40,246 nt of DNA from Bacillus sp. JCM 19058 (lineage in GTDB: Bacteria; Bacillota; Bacilli; Bacillales_H; Bacillaceae_D), in contig BAXO01000051.1 of the NCBI GenBank assembly GCA_001310555.1, positions 1 to 40,246 of the forward strand, written 5' to 3'. Within the stretch, counting starts at the first letter, position 1. Each line of letters opens with the position of its first letter. The notes below the pieces were generated by a model, which saw only the letters and a list, made by a program, of their open reading frames with translations, was not told the origin of the DNA and made no database searches. This document shows, one piece after another, positions 17,304-26,483 of this stretch. The position numbers were made by a program, and so were the translations under genes.

Positions 17304-19353
17304 TTAATCCAGTTTCTCTCCCTTCAATACGCCTTCTCGCTCAAGCTGCAAGCGTAACGCATGAAAGGAATCGTCCTGCCAAAACTGTTCAGAGTAAATC
17401 AATTTGACGGCATCTTGCCTGGCAACCTCTAAGGCGCGATAATCATGGACGACATCCGCCAATTTAAAATCGGGGAGTCCGCTTTGTTTCGCTCCGAAAA
17501 AGTCACCGGGTCCACGCAGCTCCAAGTCTCGCTCAGACAAAACGAAGCCATCATTCGTCTCTGTCATAATTCGCATCCGCTCTTTACCAACCTCCGACTT
17601 CGGATCGGCGAGCAAAATACAATACGATTGAGCGTCTCCTCGCCCGACGCGACCGCGCAGCTGGTGCAGTTGGGCCAGACCAAAGCGCTCCGCATCATAA
17701 ATGATCATGACTGTCGCGTTCGGTACATTGACACCAACTTCAACGACAGTCGTCGAGACGAGAATTTGCTGTTCATTTCGACTAAACTGCTCCATCACCT
17801 CTTCCTTTTCGGATGAATGCAGGCGCCCGTGCATAAGTCCGACTTGATAGCGCTCCGAAAAATGCTGCTTTAAAAGGGAATGAACATCGATCGCATTTTG
17901 CACATCGAGCTTGTCCGACTCTTCAATTAACGGACAAATAACATACGCTTGTTTGTCTCGCTCCAGCTCTTTCTCAACAAAATCCAAGACGCGCTCAAGC
18001 ATATCCGGCTTCGCCCAATACGTTTCGATCTCCTTCCGCCCTGCTGGCATTTGATCGATGACAGAAACGTCCATGTCTCCAAAGGCTGAAATAGCCAGTG
18101 TTCTCGGAATTGGCGTCGCGGTCATAAACAGTACGTCCGGATTTTCTCCTTTTTCGCGTAAAATCCGACGCTGCTCGACTCCGAATCGATGCTGTTCATC
18201 TGTTATGACAAGGCCGAGTTGTTGAAAAACGACATCCTCCTGTATGAGCGCGTGAGTACCGACAATGATCGGTAAATGACCATTTTGTAAATCCTCCAAA
18301 CGCTCACTTCGCTTCTTTCCTTTGATTGAGCCTGACAAGAGCTCGACGCGAACCGCCAACGGGGCGAGTATTTTCTGAAGCGATTGAACATGCTGCTCAG
18401 CTAGAATCTCGGTTGGTACCATCAGGGCTGCCTGGTAGCCAGCTTTTACAACAGCATACATACAAATAGCGGCAACGATCGTTTTGCCAGAGCCAACATC
18501 GCCTTGTAGCAAGCGATTCATCCGATAAGCTCCGCGCAAATCTTTGCTGATTTCTCCGACCACCCTTTGCTGCGCAGCGGTGAGTGAAAAAGGAAGGGTT
18601 TCGATGAATTCGGCGATGACCTCGTCTGATATCGGTAGCCCTTTGCCCGATACTTGCTCACGCTCCACCTTCCTGAAGGCCTGGAGCTTCAATTGGAACA
18701 GTAGCAGTTCTTCATAAACAATGCGGCGACGCGCGTGCTTCAGCGATTCTTGATTCGGAGGATAATGCAGTCGAAAAATCGCTTCTTTTTTTTCCAGGAA
18801 GCTTGTAGCTTTTTAAATAGTTTTCTGGCAACGTTTCCGGTATTTGCTCACCGACTTGCTTTAACGCCTTGTAAATTAGCCTTTTGAACGCTTTGCTTGT
18901 CAGCTTACCTGCCACCGAATAAACTGGCGCGAGCGTCTGACCGCTTTCTTTGCTGCCGATGTGGCATTCACTTCCGGCCACAGTCATTCGCTGCTGATCC
19001 CATTTTCCAGTGACGGTCACTTCGGTTCCGTGTGTGAGCTGCTTTTTTAAAAAGGCGCGATTAAAGAAAATGACTGTAATCAAAGTATCATTGACGAGCA
19101 AACGAAGCGATAGCCTGTTCCTTTTTTTGCCGTAATAGCGAATCGAAGGCTCGCTTTGCACGATGCCGACTAGCGTGACTCTCTCATCGTGCTTAATATC
19201 ATGCAAATCCTTTACTTCGTAATTTTCATAGCGAAACGGATAATGCTCAATCAATTCAGCGATCGTCTCGATGCCTAATGATTTCAGCTGTTCAGCCGTT
19301 TCTTCTCCTATTCCGTTCAGCTCCAAGACTGATTTATCTAGTGCCCTCATCAT
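17304..19353 (-). CDS. recG: ATP-dependent DNA helicase RecG, one-base frameshift
   Basis: RecG remodels stalled forks and Holliday junctions. The N-terminal wedge domain holds an OB fold (ERVTLVGIVQSEPSIRYYG). The helicase part has Walker A LLQGDVGSGKTIVA, DEQHRFGVEQR (DExH), TATPIPRTLAIS, VGVNVPNATVMII and LRGRVGRGD. The frame breaks at an 8-T run (18786-18793); removing one base joins LPGKKEAIFRLHYPPNQESLK and gives 682 residues, equal to B. subtilis RecG. It starts ATGATG at 19353, overlapping the repaired sdaAA stop. No close ribosome site is visible, so coupling to sdaAA is likely. Confidence 0.95.
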
Positions 19354-20234
19354 TTTTTATTAAGTGCTACTCCGAAAATTTTCGCTTCGAGCTCTCGTCC
19401 GGTAGCGTCGCTGCCAAGCCGCCTTGTGCTGTCTCTCTTAACGCTTCCGGCATTGTTTGACCTATTTTGTACATCGCATCGATCACCTCTCGCATGGAAT
19501 GCGACTAGTAATCCCGGCAAGTGCCATATCAGCGGCTACAATCGCGTTTGAGGCACCGATCGCATTTCGCTTCACGCAAGGTACCTCTACAAGACCAGCG
19601 ACCGGGTCACAGACGAGACCGAGCATGTTTTTAAGCGCGATCGCCATCGCTTCGGCCGATTGGCTTGGTGTACCACCAGCGAGCTCAACGAGAGCTGCAG
19701 CGGCCATACCCGTAGCTGAGCCGACTTCCGCTTGACAGCCGCCCGCCGCCCCCGAAATCGAAGCATTATTTGCAACGACAAAGCCAAAGGCGCCTGCCAC
19801 GAATAAATAGCGGATCATTTGCTCCTCACTTGGCTGCAGTTTCTTTTTCATCCCGAATAGTACTCCGGTACAACACCGGCCGATCCTGCCGTAGGCGTAG
19901 CACAAATCGTTCCCATTGCTGCGTTGACTTCATTCGTTGCTACAGCCTTGCTAACTGCATCCAGAACCGACTCGCTGGAAAGATAGCTTCCTTTTTCGAT
20001 ATATTGCTGCAATAAAACGGCGTCTCCCCCGGTCAGCCCAGAAACAGAACGAACCTGCTCGGTAATCCCTCGCTCGACGGCCGCTTCCATCACCTTCAAA
20101 TTGTTCTTCATTTTGGCGAAAACTGCTTCGCGCGATTTTTCCGTCACCGAAACCTCCTGTGCGATCATGACGTCCGAAATCGCCATTCCTTGCGATTCTG
20201 CTAATTCGACCAATTCTGCCACATTGCGAAACAT
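19350..20234 (-). CDS. sdaAA: L-serine dehydratase alpha subunit, three one-base losses
   Basis: Iron-sulphur L-serine dehydratase converts serine to pyruvate and ammonia, acting with SdaAB. The start MFRNVAELVELAESQG at 20234 follows AAGGAGG. Cluster-region cysteines lie in GTICATPTAGSAG, GGCQAEVGSATGMAAA and GLVCDPVAGLVEVPC. One base is missing near 19863 (VVPGVLFGMKKKL), near 19488-19494 (RIPCxEVIDAMYKIG) and near 19411-19416 (AATPTGRELEAKIFG). Repairs give 295 residues and a TGA that overlaps the recG start. The breaks are single losses in short runs, not at long A/T runs. Confidence 0.92.
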
Positions 20235-20312
20235 CGAACAACCTCCTTCTCGTTTTTAGCATGCTGAAGCATCGGGCAATCAAACTTATTGATTGAATTC
20301 CCAGCTGCGCTT

Positions 20313-20335
20313 CATTAAAGCTAAGGGCTTTAATG
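20313..20335 (-). other. Hairpin between sdaAB and sdaAA
   Basis: Perfect 9-bp stem CATTAAAGC/GCTTTAATG with a 5-base loop in the 139-base gap between the two subunit genes. There is no T tract after it, so a terminator is unlikely; it may affect mRNA stability. Confidence 0.45.
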
Positions 20336-20373
20336 CAAAAATCATCCTCCGAATCAATAACTGTCCGCTGACG

Positions 20374-21037
20374 TTAATCGTGGATTTTTGTCACGTGCTC
20401 GACATTCGGTAAGGCTTCGAGCTCCTGAAGTAGAGGAGCATCCACATTTTGGTCTACTTCAATGACCATTAGTGCTTCCTGCCCTTTCTCGCGACGCGAT
20501 ACTTCCATATGACCTATATTGATCGCATGCTTGGCGAGTAGGTTTGATACCCCGGCAATTACGCCAAAGCGATCACTATGGACAATGAGCAATGCCGGAT
20601 GATTTCCCGATAGCTTCAATTCAAAGCCATTAAGCTCTATAATTTCGATTTTTCCACCGCCAATGGATATGCCGATCATCTCGATTTTTTTCACCCTTGG
20701 ACGCGAGTACTACCTTTACTGTATTAGGATGCTCAGTAATCGCCTCTTCAGTATGAAAGCGAACTTTAATGCCCTCCTTTCGCGCAATCGTAAATGAATC
20801 CGTTATTCGGCGATCATCTGTGTCAAAGTCAAGAATGCCGCCGACGATTGCGACATCGGTTCCGTGTCCTTGATACGTTTTAGCAAACGAACCATAAAAG
20901 TAAATATCAGCTCGCTCAGGCAATTGTCCAAATAGCGTACGGGCTACCTTGCCGATTCGCGCTGCCCCTGCTGTGTGAGAGCTCGAAGGTCCGATCATAA
21001 CCGGTCCGATAATATCGAATACTGTGCGGTATTTCAT
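20374..21037 (-). CDS. sdaAB: L-serine dehydratase beta subunit, one-base frameshift
   Basis: Beta subunit of L-serine dehydratase. The N-terminal part begins MKYRTVFDIIGPVMIGPSSS and carries SSSHTAGAARIGK. The C-terminal ACT domain reads NHPALLIVHSDRFGVIAGVSNLLAKHAINIGHMEV. The frame breaks at a 7-T run (20685-20691); removing one base gives GEKIEMIGISIGGGKIEI and a 220-residue protein, the B. subtilis length. CAGGAGGAAA precedes the ATG. It follows a terminator at 21072-21101, so it should have its own promoter, which I could not define. Confidence 0.94.
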
Positions 21038-21071
21038 GTATTTTCCTCCTGTTTGCCCTTATTAATATGAT

Positions 21072-21101
21072 GAAAAAAATCCTACCTAATGCACAGGCAG
21101 G
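21072..21101 (-). terminator. Terminator after the degV/fakB gene
   Basis: Minus-strand stem CCTGCCT/AGGTAGG (one G-U pair) with a 7-base loop followed by ATTTTTTTC. It lies 11 bases after the degV stop and separates the asp23-fakA-fakB unit from sdaAB-sdaAA-recG. Confidence 0.8.
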
Positions 21102-21112
21102 AAATTGAGTCA

Positions 21113-21973
21113 TTAAGAGCGAGCCTTTGTCAACGATAACGAAACCGTACCTGGTCCAACATGAGAGCCAATCACTGCCCCAATATCCGTTATCACTTCA
21201 GATTGAACATTAAAATCCTTTCGCATGAGTTCGATGAACTCAGCGGCCAACGATTCATTCTCGGCATGGGACGCCCCGATATGAACCGGGCTGTCTCCGT
21301 ACTCATCTTTGAACAACTCGATTATGCGATTGATCGCCTTCCTTTGACCCCGGACCTTTTCGTACGGATACACTTCACCTTCTTTATTTAACGAAAGAAT
21401 CGGCTTAATTTTTAATAAGGAACCCATAAGTGCAGACGCTTTTCCAATTCTTCCGTTCTTTTGCAAAAATCGAGTGTATCGACGAGAAAATATACGGTAG
21501 TCTCTGCCAATAGTTCGTCTAACCGCTTCAGGCACTGGTCGAAGGACGCCCCTTGCTTAGCAAGCCTGGCAACTTCCACAACGATGATGCCGATGGCGTA
21601 CGAAGCCTTTTTTTGAATCGACAACATGAATTCTGGCATCGTCATCCATTTCCGCTTTGGCGATCGTCGCTGCTTGATAAGTGCCGCTTAGCTTGGACGA
21701 TAAATGAATGGAAATAACAGACGTATCCTCTTGCTCAAGTAAGGAAGCGTATATTTCCTCAAACTGATAAGGGGTCGGCTGAGAGGTTGTCGGAATCGAA
21801 TCGTATTCTCTTACTTTTTGAAAAAATTGCGAAGGCGACAAGGTCACCCGATCTTCATAAGTCTCACTTTCAGAGAAATTGACTTTTAGAGGAACGACCG
21901 TAATTCCCAATTCATCGCAAAGCTCTTTCGGAACATCTGCCGTACTGTCTGTTACAACAACTACCTTAGCCAT
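21113..21973 (-). CDS. DegV family fatty-acid-binding protein, probable FakB, two compensating frameshifts
   Basis: DegV proteins bind a fatty acid and present it to the kinase FakA. The start MAKVVVVTDSTADVPKELC has the TDSTADxP signature; PTTSQPTPYQFEEIY and ISIHLSSKLSGTYQAA are further DegV motifs, and IGASHAENESLA and IGSHVGPGTVSL lie in the C-terminal domain. The frame gains a base at a 7-T run (21608-21614) and loses one at a 5-A run (21465-21469). The repaired protein has 286 residues, normal for the family. It lies 52 bases after fakA and just before a terminator, so it is probably the FakB partner. B. subtilis has no degV gene at this position. Confidence 0.9.
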
Positions 21974-22025
21974 ACATACCCTCTCCTCTATTATAATTAC
22001 TTTTAGAGCCCGGCTCCCTTAGTTT

Positions 22026-23705
22026 CTACTCGACAGAAAAAATATAAGAGTAGAGAGGCTGGTTCCCCCGATGAACTTCGACTTCAATCTGAGCAAATGT
22101 CTCTTCCAGATAAGTAACAATTGCGCTTGTCACGTCGCCTGTTGCATCCTCTCCTTCAAGAATTGTTATGATCTCACTGTCATCTTCAATCATTTCGCTA
22201 AGCAATTCCTTCGCTACCGTCAGCATTTCTTCGCCTGTACTAACGATTTTTTTCTCAGAAATCCCCATAAAATCGCCTTTTTTAATCGTTTTGCCATTAA
22301 TACTAGTATCTCTGACAGCATAGGTGACTTCTCCGGTCTTTACGGAAAGCAGGGCATCCTTCATTAAACGACTATTCTCTTGAAGTCCTTGAGCAGGATT
22401 AAAGCTAATAATGCCGCTAAACCTTGTGGCACCGATTTGGATGGAACAACGGCTACCTCAGCATCATCGACTGTCGCTGCCTGCTCAGCAGCCATTATGA
22501 TATTGCTATTATTTGGTAAAACGATCACATGCTTAGCATTTACATCTTTAATCGCTTTGACGATATCCTCGGTTGAAGGTTCATCGTTTGTCCTCCAGCA
22601 ATTACACAGCCTGCCCCAAGACCTTTAAAAAGCTGAGAAATCCCTTCACCCATCGCGACAGTAACAATTCCGATTTCGCTTTTCTCTTTTTCTACCGTCC
22701 CGTTATCCTTATCCCCATATACGGCTTGAGTCTCATCAAGCAAATGAGTATGCTGCTCGCGCATATTTTCAATTTTTACATTAATGAGCTGCCCGTATCG
22801 TTGCGCCTTCGTTAATACTTCGCCTGGCTGTTCAGCATGAATGTGAACTTTCAGTAAATCCTCATCAGAAACGACGAGGAGCGAGTCACCACAGCGGCTC
22901 AATTCCTCCTGAATGCCTTTTCATTAAAGCGCTGCCGCCGAGTTTGTCCTCTTCAAATCGGACCATAACCTCGGTACAATAACCAAACTCAATATCTTCG
23001 GTGGCCAGGTGACTTTGTGCATTGTGATGCTCAACTTTGATCAAGGCTGCCATATCCGGCTGTTCCATCAGGTGATCACTAATCTTCTCACCCTTTAGCA
23101 CGGCAAGAAACCCTTCATAGATATAAACGAGTCCTTGTCCACCCGAGTCGACCACTCCAACTTCCTGTAAAATTGGTAACAATTCAGGAGTTCGTATTAG
23201 TGAGGCTTTCGCTTCCTTTAAGACAAGCTCCATAAACCCGATGAGATCCTGCTGTTTTTTTGGCCGTCCTCGTCCCTTGTTTGGCCGCATCCTTTGCAAC
23301 GGTCAAAATCGTTCCTTCTACTGGCTTCATCACAGCTTTGTAAGCCGTTTCCACCCCTTTTTCCAAAGCTTGCGCAAACTCGACGGTACCAATTTCGGCA
23401 TTGCCTTCAATCGCCTTCGAAAAGCCCCGAAACAGCTGGGAAAGAATAACGCCTGAATTCCCGCGCGCCCCCATTAAAAGGCCTTTAGCAAACGAAGCGG
23501 CTACTTGCCCCGCGTGGTCCGTCGCATTTTGCTTAACCTCCTTGACTCCTGAAGAGATTGACAAGTTCATATTCGTTCCTGTATCACCATCAGGAACAGG
23601 GAAAACGTTAAGTGAATCAACAATTTTTACATGTCTGCCTAAATGTTCTGCCCCCTCACAGAACATTTGGGCGAGCTTTTGACCATCAATTTGAATTACT
23701 GACAC
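22026..23705 (-). CDS. fakA: Fatty acid kinase FakA (YloV), four frame breaks
   Basis: FakA phosphorylates fatty acids held by FakB to acyl-phosphates that enter phospholipid synthesis. The N-terminal DhaL-like kinase domain has [18 protein letters not shown] (metal/ATP-binding Asp) and [15 protein letters not shown]. The middle has [11 protein letters not shown] and [10 protein letters not shown]. The C-terminal DegV-like part has VIAGGQTMN and [18 protein letters not shown]. The start is the GTG at 23705 after GAGGAGG. Breaks: gain at 23255-23261, gain near 22918-22921, loss near 22578 ([14 protein letters not shown]), loss near 22401 (ALLAFNPAQGL). The repaired length is 559 residues. A 7-base run at 22249-22255 is in frame and needs no change. 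Confidence 0.92.
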
Positions 23706-23729
23706 GAACTTTTCCTCCTCACTGCACAC

Positions 23730-24092
23730 TTACGGGTTTGTGACACGGACTCCTTGAACGAAAATGTTCACAGAATCAACATCAAGTCCCAACATTTGTT
23801 CTAATTGATACTTTACCTTTGTCTGGACGTTATAGGCGACTTCAGAAATTTTTGTTCCGTAGCTAACGATAATATACATATCGATATGGACTTCATCCTC
23901 GTCCTCCCGAATAACGACGCCCCTTCTAAAGTTCTCTTTTCCAAGCAAGTCTGTAATACCGTCTTTAATTTGTTTTTGTGAAGCCATACCTACGATACCG
24001 TAACAATCGACTGCCGCTCCGCCGGCAATCGTGGCGACTACATCTCGCGACACATCGACTGTACCTAGTTGTGTTTTCATTTCAATGGACAT
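23730..24092 (-). CDS. yloU: Asp23/Gls24 family envelope stress protein YloU
   Basis: A 120-residue Asp23-domain protein at the conserved place before fakA. The start ATG at 24092 follows AAGGAGGAATACGC; the open frame runs 11 codons further up without a site. Motifs: QLGTVDVSRDVVATIAGGAA, CYGIVGMAS, VHIDMYIIVSYGTKISEVA and the end FVQGVRVTNP. Its association with fakA across Firmicutes suggests a link to fatty-acid activation or the membrane surface. Undamaged. Confidence 0.93.
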   Translation of the reverse strand: MSIEMKTQLGTVDVSRDVVATIAGGAAVDCYGIVGMASQKQIKDGITDLLGKENFRRGVVIREDEDEVHIDMYIIVSYGTKISEVAYNVQTKVKYQLEQMLGLDVDSVNIFVQGVRVTNP

Positions 24093-24428
24093 GCGTATTC
24101 CTCCTTCAATTAGCCAAGACTTCACTCGTTATCGTCATTTTACTATACTCTCAGTTAATTTAAAAGCGCTTTTCAATTCAGCCTTTCAAGGCTGTCAAGT
24201 AGAAATACTTGATATTCTTCTCAGTCGCTATTGCATTCCTTAAAAGGCTGTGCTACGATATTTGAGTCGGTATTAAAAAGGTTATATTCTTAAGTGCATG
24301 TTCAAAGGGAGCGATGAGGTGATTCTCGTAGAGTCTGAGGCATGGCGGTTCTTTGCCCCACCCTTTCGCTCATTCTCTTAGAATATGATTTTGGGATTGA
24401 TCGTAATCTCAATAAGGAGGTGCAAGTC
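24093..24428. other. Divergent control region between asp23 and rpmB
   Basis: About 335 bases. A palindrome AAAAGCGCTTTT lies around 24165-24176, before the minus-strand gene. The plus-strand rpmB promoter is at 24262-24290, followed by a leader of roughly 130 bases that starts near a TGTTCAAAGGG end resembling the dispersed inverted repeat. The leader can pair GAGCGA near 24311 with TCGCTC near 24367. No clear promoter for asp23. Confidence 0.5.
24262..24290 (+). promoter_or_regulatory. Promoter for rpmB
   Basis: TTGAGT (24262-24267) and TATTCT (24285-24290) with a 17-base spacer. The start would be near 24297, leaving a long leader before rpmB. Confidence 0.6.
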
Positions 24429-24617
24429 ATGGCACGTAAATGCTATATTACTGGAAAACGGACTCGCAGCGGTAACAAACGCTCGCACGCGTTAAATAAA
24501 ACAAAGCGTCGTTGGGGTGCAAATGTTCAAAAGGTACGTATTTTAGTTGACGGTAAACCTAAACGAGTATATGTATCCGCCCGTGCTTTAAAATCGGGTA
24601 AAGTCGAACGTGTGTAA
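24429..24617 (+). CDS. rpmB: 50S ribosomal protein L28
   Basis: L28 of the large subunit, 62 residues: [57 protein letters not shown]. It has a single cysteine and no CxxC pair, so it is the zinc-independent form. AAGGAGGTGCAAGTC precedes the ATG; the open frame upstream is leader, not gene. It is transcribed opposite to asp23 as in B. subtilis. Undamaged. Confidence 0.97.
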   Translation: MARKCYITGKRTRSGNKRSHALNKTKRRWGANVQKVRILVDGKPKRVYVSARALKSGKVERV

Positions 24618-24626
24618 TCCCTTCCC

Positions 24627-24673
24627 ATGAAAGACATGAGCATCGTCTAGTCGACGACTCATGTCTTTTTCAT
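24627..24673 (+). terminator. Terminator of rpmB
   Basis: Stem AGACATGAG/CTCATGTCT with an inner TCGTC/GACGA pair, followed by TTTTT. It begins about ten bases after the rpmB stop. Confidence 0.85.
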
Positions 24674-24709
24674 CGTTTCACGCCTATTCTGACCATTGCC
24701 GTATGCACA

Positions 24710-24738
24710 AAAAAGCACCGGACAGTCGGCGCTTTTTT
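24710..24738 (-). terminator. Terminator of spoVM
   Basis: Minus-strand stem GCGCCG/CGGTGC (one G-U pair) flanked by A and T runs on both sides, a few bases after the spoVM stop. The A/T flanks could make it work in both directions. Confidence 0.8.
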
Positions 24739-24741
24739 GAC

Positions 24742-24823
24742 TTAGCCTTTTTTTGAATGAGCCGAGAATCGCCCTTACAAACCCACCCAGGAATTTTGGC
24801 AGCTTGATTGTGTAAAATTTCAT
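24742..24823 (-). CDS. spoVM: Stage V sporulation protein M, one-base frameshift
   Basis: SpoVM is a 26-residue amphipathic helix that marks the curved forespore membrane and anchors SpoIVA for coat assembly. The minus-strand ATG at 24823 follows GAGGAGGAGCT and reads MKFYTIKLPKFLGG, then FVRAILGSF. A 7-base run (24748-24754) breaks the frame; removing one base gives KKG and TAA at 24742, exactly 26 residues. The conserved Pro9, GG13-14 and basic tail are present. In B. subtilis spoVM is also next to rpmB. The gene is too small for usual ORF calling. Confidence 0.95.
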
Positions 24824-24896
24824 AGCTCCTCCTCCTCAACATAAATAACCTTTAAGACTAATTTCAGAAGTGCTCTTGCTGACGCACGATGAATGT

Positions 24897-24945
24897 ATGT
24901 TCAAAAAGGAGGAAGGCTAGTATATTTCCTAGACTTTTTGAACAT
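24897..24945. repeat. 49-bp inverted-repeat element, TGTTCAAAAAG ends
   Basis: Perfect 12-bp inverted repeats ATGTTCAAAAAG/CTTTTTGAACAT around a 25-base centre that itself contains two CTAG boxes. It can fold as one hairpin and may act as a terminator. The ends match those of the elements at 11638-11819 and 38981-39058. Confidence 0.65.
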
Positions 24946-25707
24946 CCATAAATGAGGAAAATTCAAACATATATCAAACTTCCCCTACTCTAACCAGATC
25001 CATCGGGAAAAGCTTGCTAATTTCCGCTTTTTCGACATGAGTCCAAGGCACAGTACATGCTCAATTCATTTAAGCCCTATATCTACTAATATATTCATCG
25101 GCGGCAAACTATTCCTCTTTTTTTTAACTTAATCGCTTCCTCTTCGCATGACCTTGTCTTGCCTTTTCTTATCTTTAGCTTATGCTCTATACAGCAATAT
25201 ATGTCTTTAATCAGCGAATGTTTCCACTTCAATTTCTGAAAGGTGCTTCGTGTTTGCTATGTCTGCCGCTATATCTGGGGCAGTAAAAGGAGCGGAATCG
25301 TGGTCTGAAGCAAGCGTATAAAAATATTGGGCCCGCTGTCTACTTCCTCTCTCCACTGCTTCTCGCCAGAACAGCCACTCTAATAGCCGCAGATCTTGAT
25401 CCGCTAAGCAACATAGCTGCGCATGACTATTCCTCTCTGTGACTGGCGTTGCTTCCCATCATTTTTAGCGATGAGAAAGAGCTCCTGAGCCGTTCCTTAA
25501 ATGGTACACTTCTCCAATCTATCTAGTGAACAAAAGCGCCAAACACCCGCTTTAGCCACGTACAAACTGGTCTGTGGCGGCAAAGAAAAAGGAAACACAA
25601 GGACGGAAGGAGCTGACAGATCGGATGGGAGACAAAGGAAGTTTGCTAGTTATTGGGCGCTGAACGGGGCTTTACTTGAATGAGAAATCATTTACTTTCT
25701 AATCTTG

Positions 25708-25740
25708 CAAAAAACTCTCACTAGAGTAGGAGAGTTTTTG
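25708..25740. terminator. Bidirectional terminator downstream of rpe
   Basis: CAAAAAACTCTC and GAGAGTTTTTG form a 10-bp stem whose ends are A and T runs on both strands. It is the first good terminator after rpe and probably ends the prpC-to-rpe region transcripts. Confidence 0.75.
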
Positions 25741-25833
25741 CTATTTTATTTGCGTCCTATTAATAGAGGCAAACCCCTCCTTCATGTGGAACGGTGCAGT
25801 TTCTTTAGCTGCTTCAGTTCCCCTTAAAACGGG

Positions 25834-26483
25834 TCACTGTTGCCCACGAATCCGGGTAATGGCATCGGCTCGATCGTCTGAATTGTAAATGGCTGAGCCG
25901 GCGACGAGAACGTTGGCGCCGGCAGCTATACATTGACGCGCTGTCTGTTCATTAATTCCACCATCAACTTCTATATCGACCGTCAACTGCTTCTCTTCAA
26001 TCATTCGCTTGACCTCTTTTATTTTTGGCAGGACTGCTGGAATGAATGATTGCCCGCCAAATCCAGGGTTTACCGTCATGAATAAGACCATTGATATATC
26101 TGGAAGAATAGGCTCAATCAGTTGAACCGGCGTTGCTGGATTAAGAACGACACCAGCTCGGACTCCTTCCGACTTGATCGCGTGAACAGTGCGGTGTAAA
26201 TGGCGACATGCTTCAACATGGACGGTGATAATATCAGCGCCGGCCTTGCTGAAAGCAGATATATACGAGTCGGGATTCTCGATCATTAAATGGACGTCCA
26301 AAGGAAGCTTGGTGACTGGACGAATGGCCGCAACGATGAGCGGTCCAATCGTAATATTCGGGACAAAGTGCCCGTCCATGACATCGACATGAATATAATC
26401 AGCCCTCCTGCCTCAACGTCTTGGATGTCTTTGGCCAAATTGGCAAAATCGGCCGATAAAATAGAGGGCGCAACTTTAATCAT
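25834..26483 (-). CDS. rpe: Ribulose-phosphate 3-epimerase, one-base frameshift
   Basis: Rpe interconverts ribulose-5-phosphate and xylulose-5-phosphate in the pentose phosphate pathway. TIM barrel: MIKVAPSILSADFANLAKDI, then after a missing base at CCC 26403-26405 the conserved GGADYIHVDVMDGHFVPN, LDVHLMIENP, MTVNPGFGGQSFIP and VDGGINEQTARQC. Metal-binding His and catalytic Asp residues are present. Repaired length is 216. The ATG overlaps the rsgA stop (ATGA), so the two are coupled, as in B. subtilis. Confidence 0.95.

Larger units (their letters stand above)
24830..25833. other. Gene-free kilobase between spoVM and rpe
   Basis: About 1,000 bases where B. subtilis carries thiN. I see no thiN remnant. 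Contents: an inverted-repeat element at 24897-24945, a stretch at 25585-25648 that resembles 12391-12458, and a terminator at 25708-25740. A 60-codon frame at 25501-25683 has no ribosome site or family features. A promoter for spoVM should lie upstream of 24823 but I could not pick one. Confidence 0.6.

Noticed and set aside
25501..25683. 60-codon plus frame in the gap near rpe
   Set aside because: No ribosome site, no recognisable family, and part of it lies in a repeat shared with 12391-12458.
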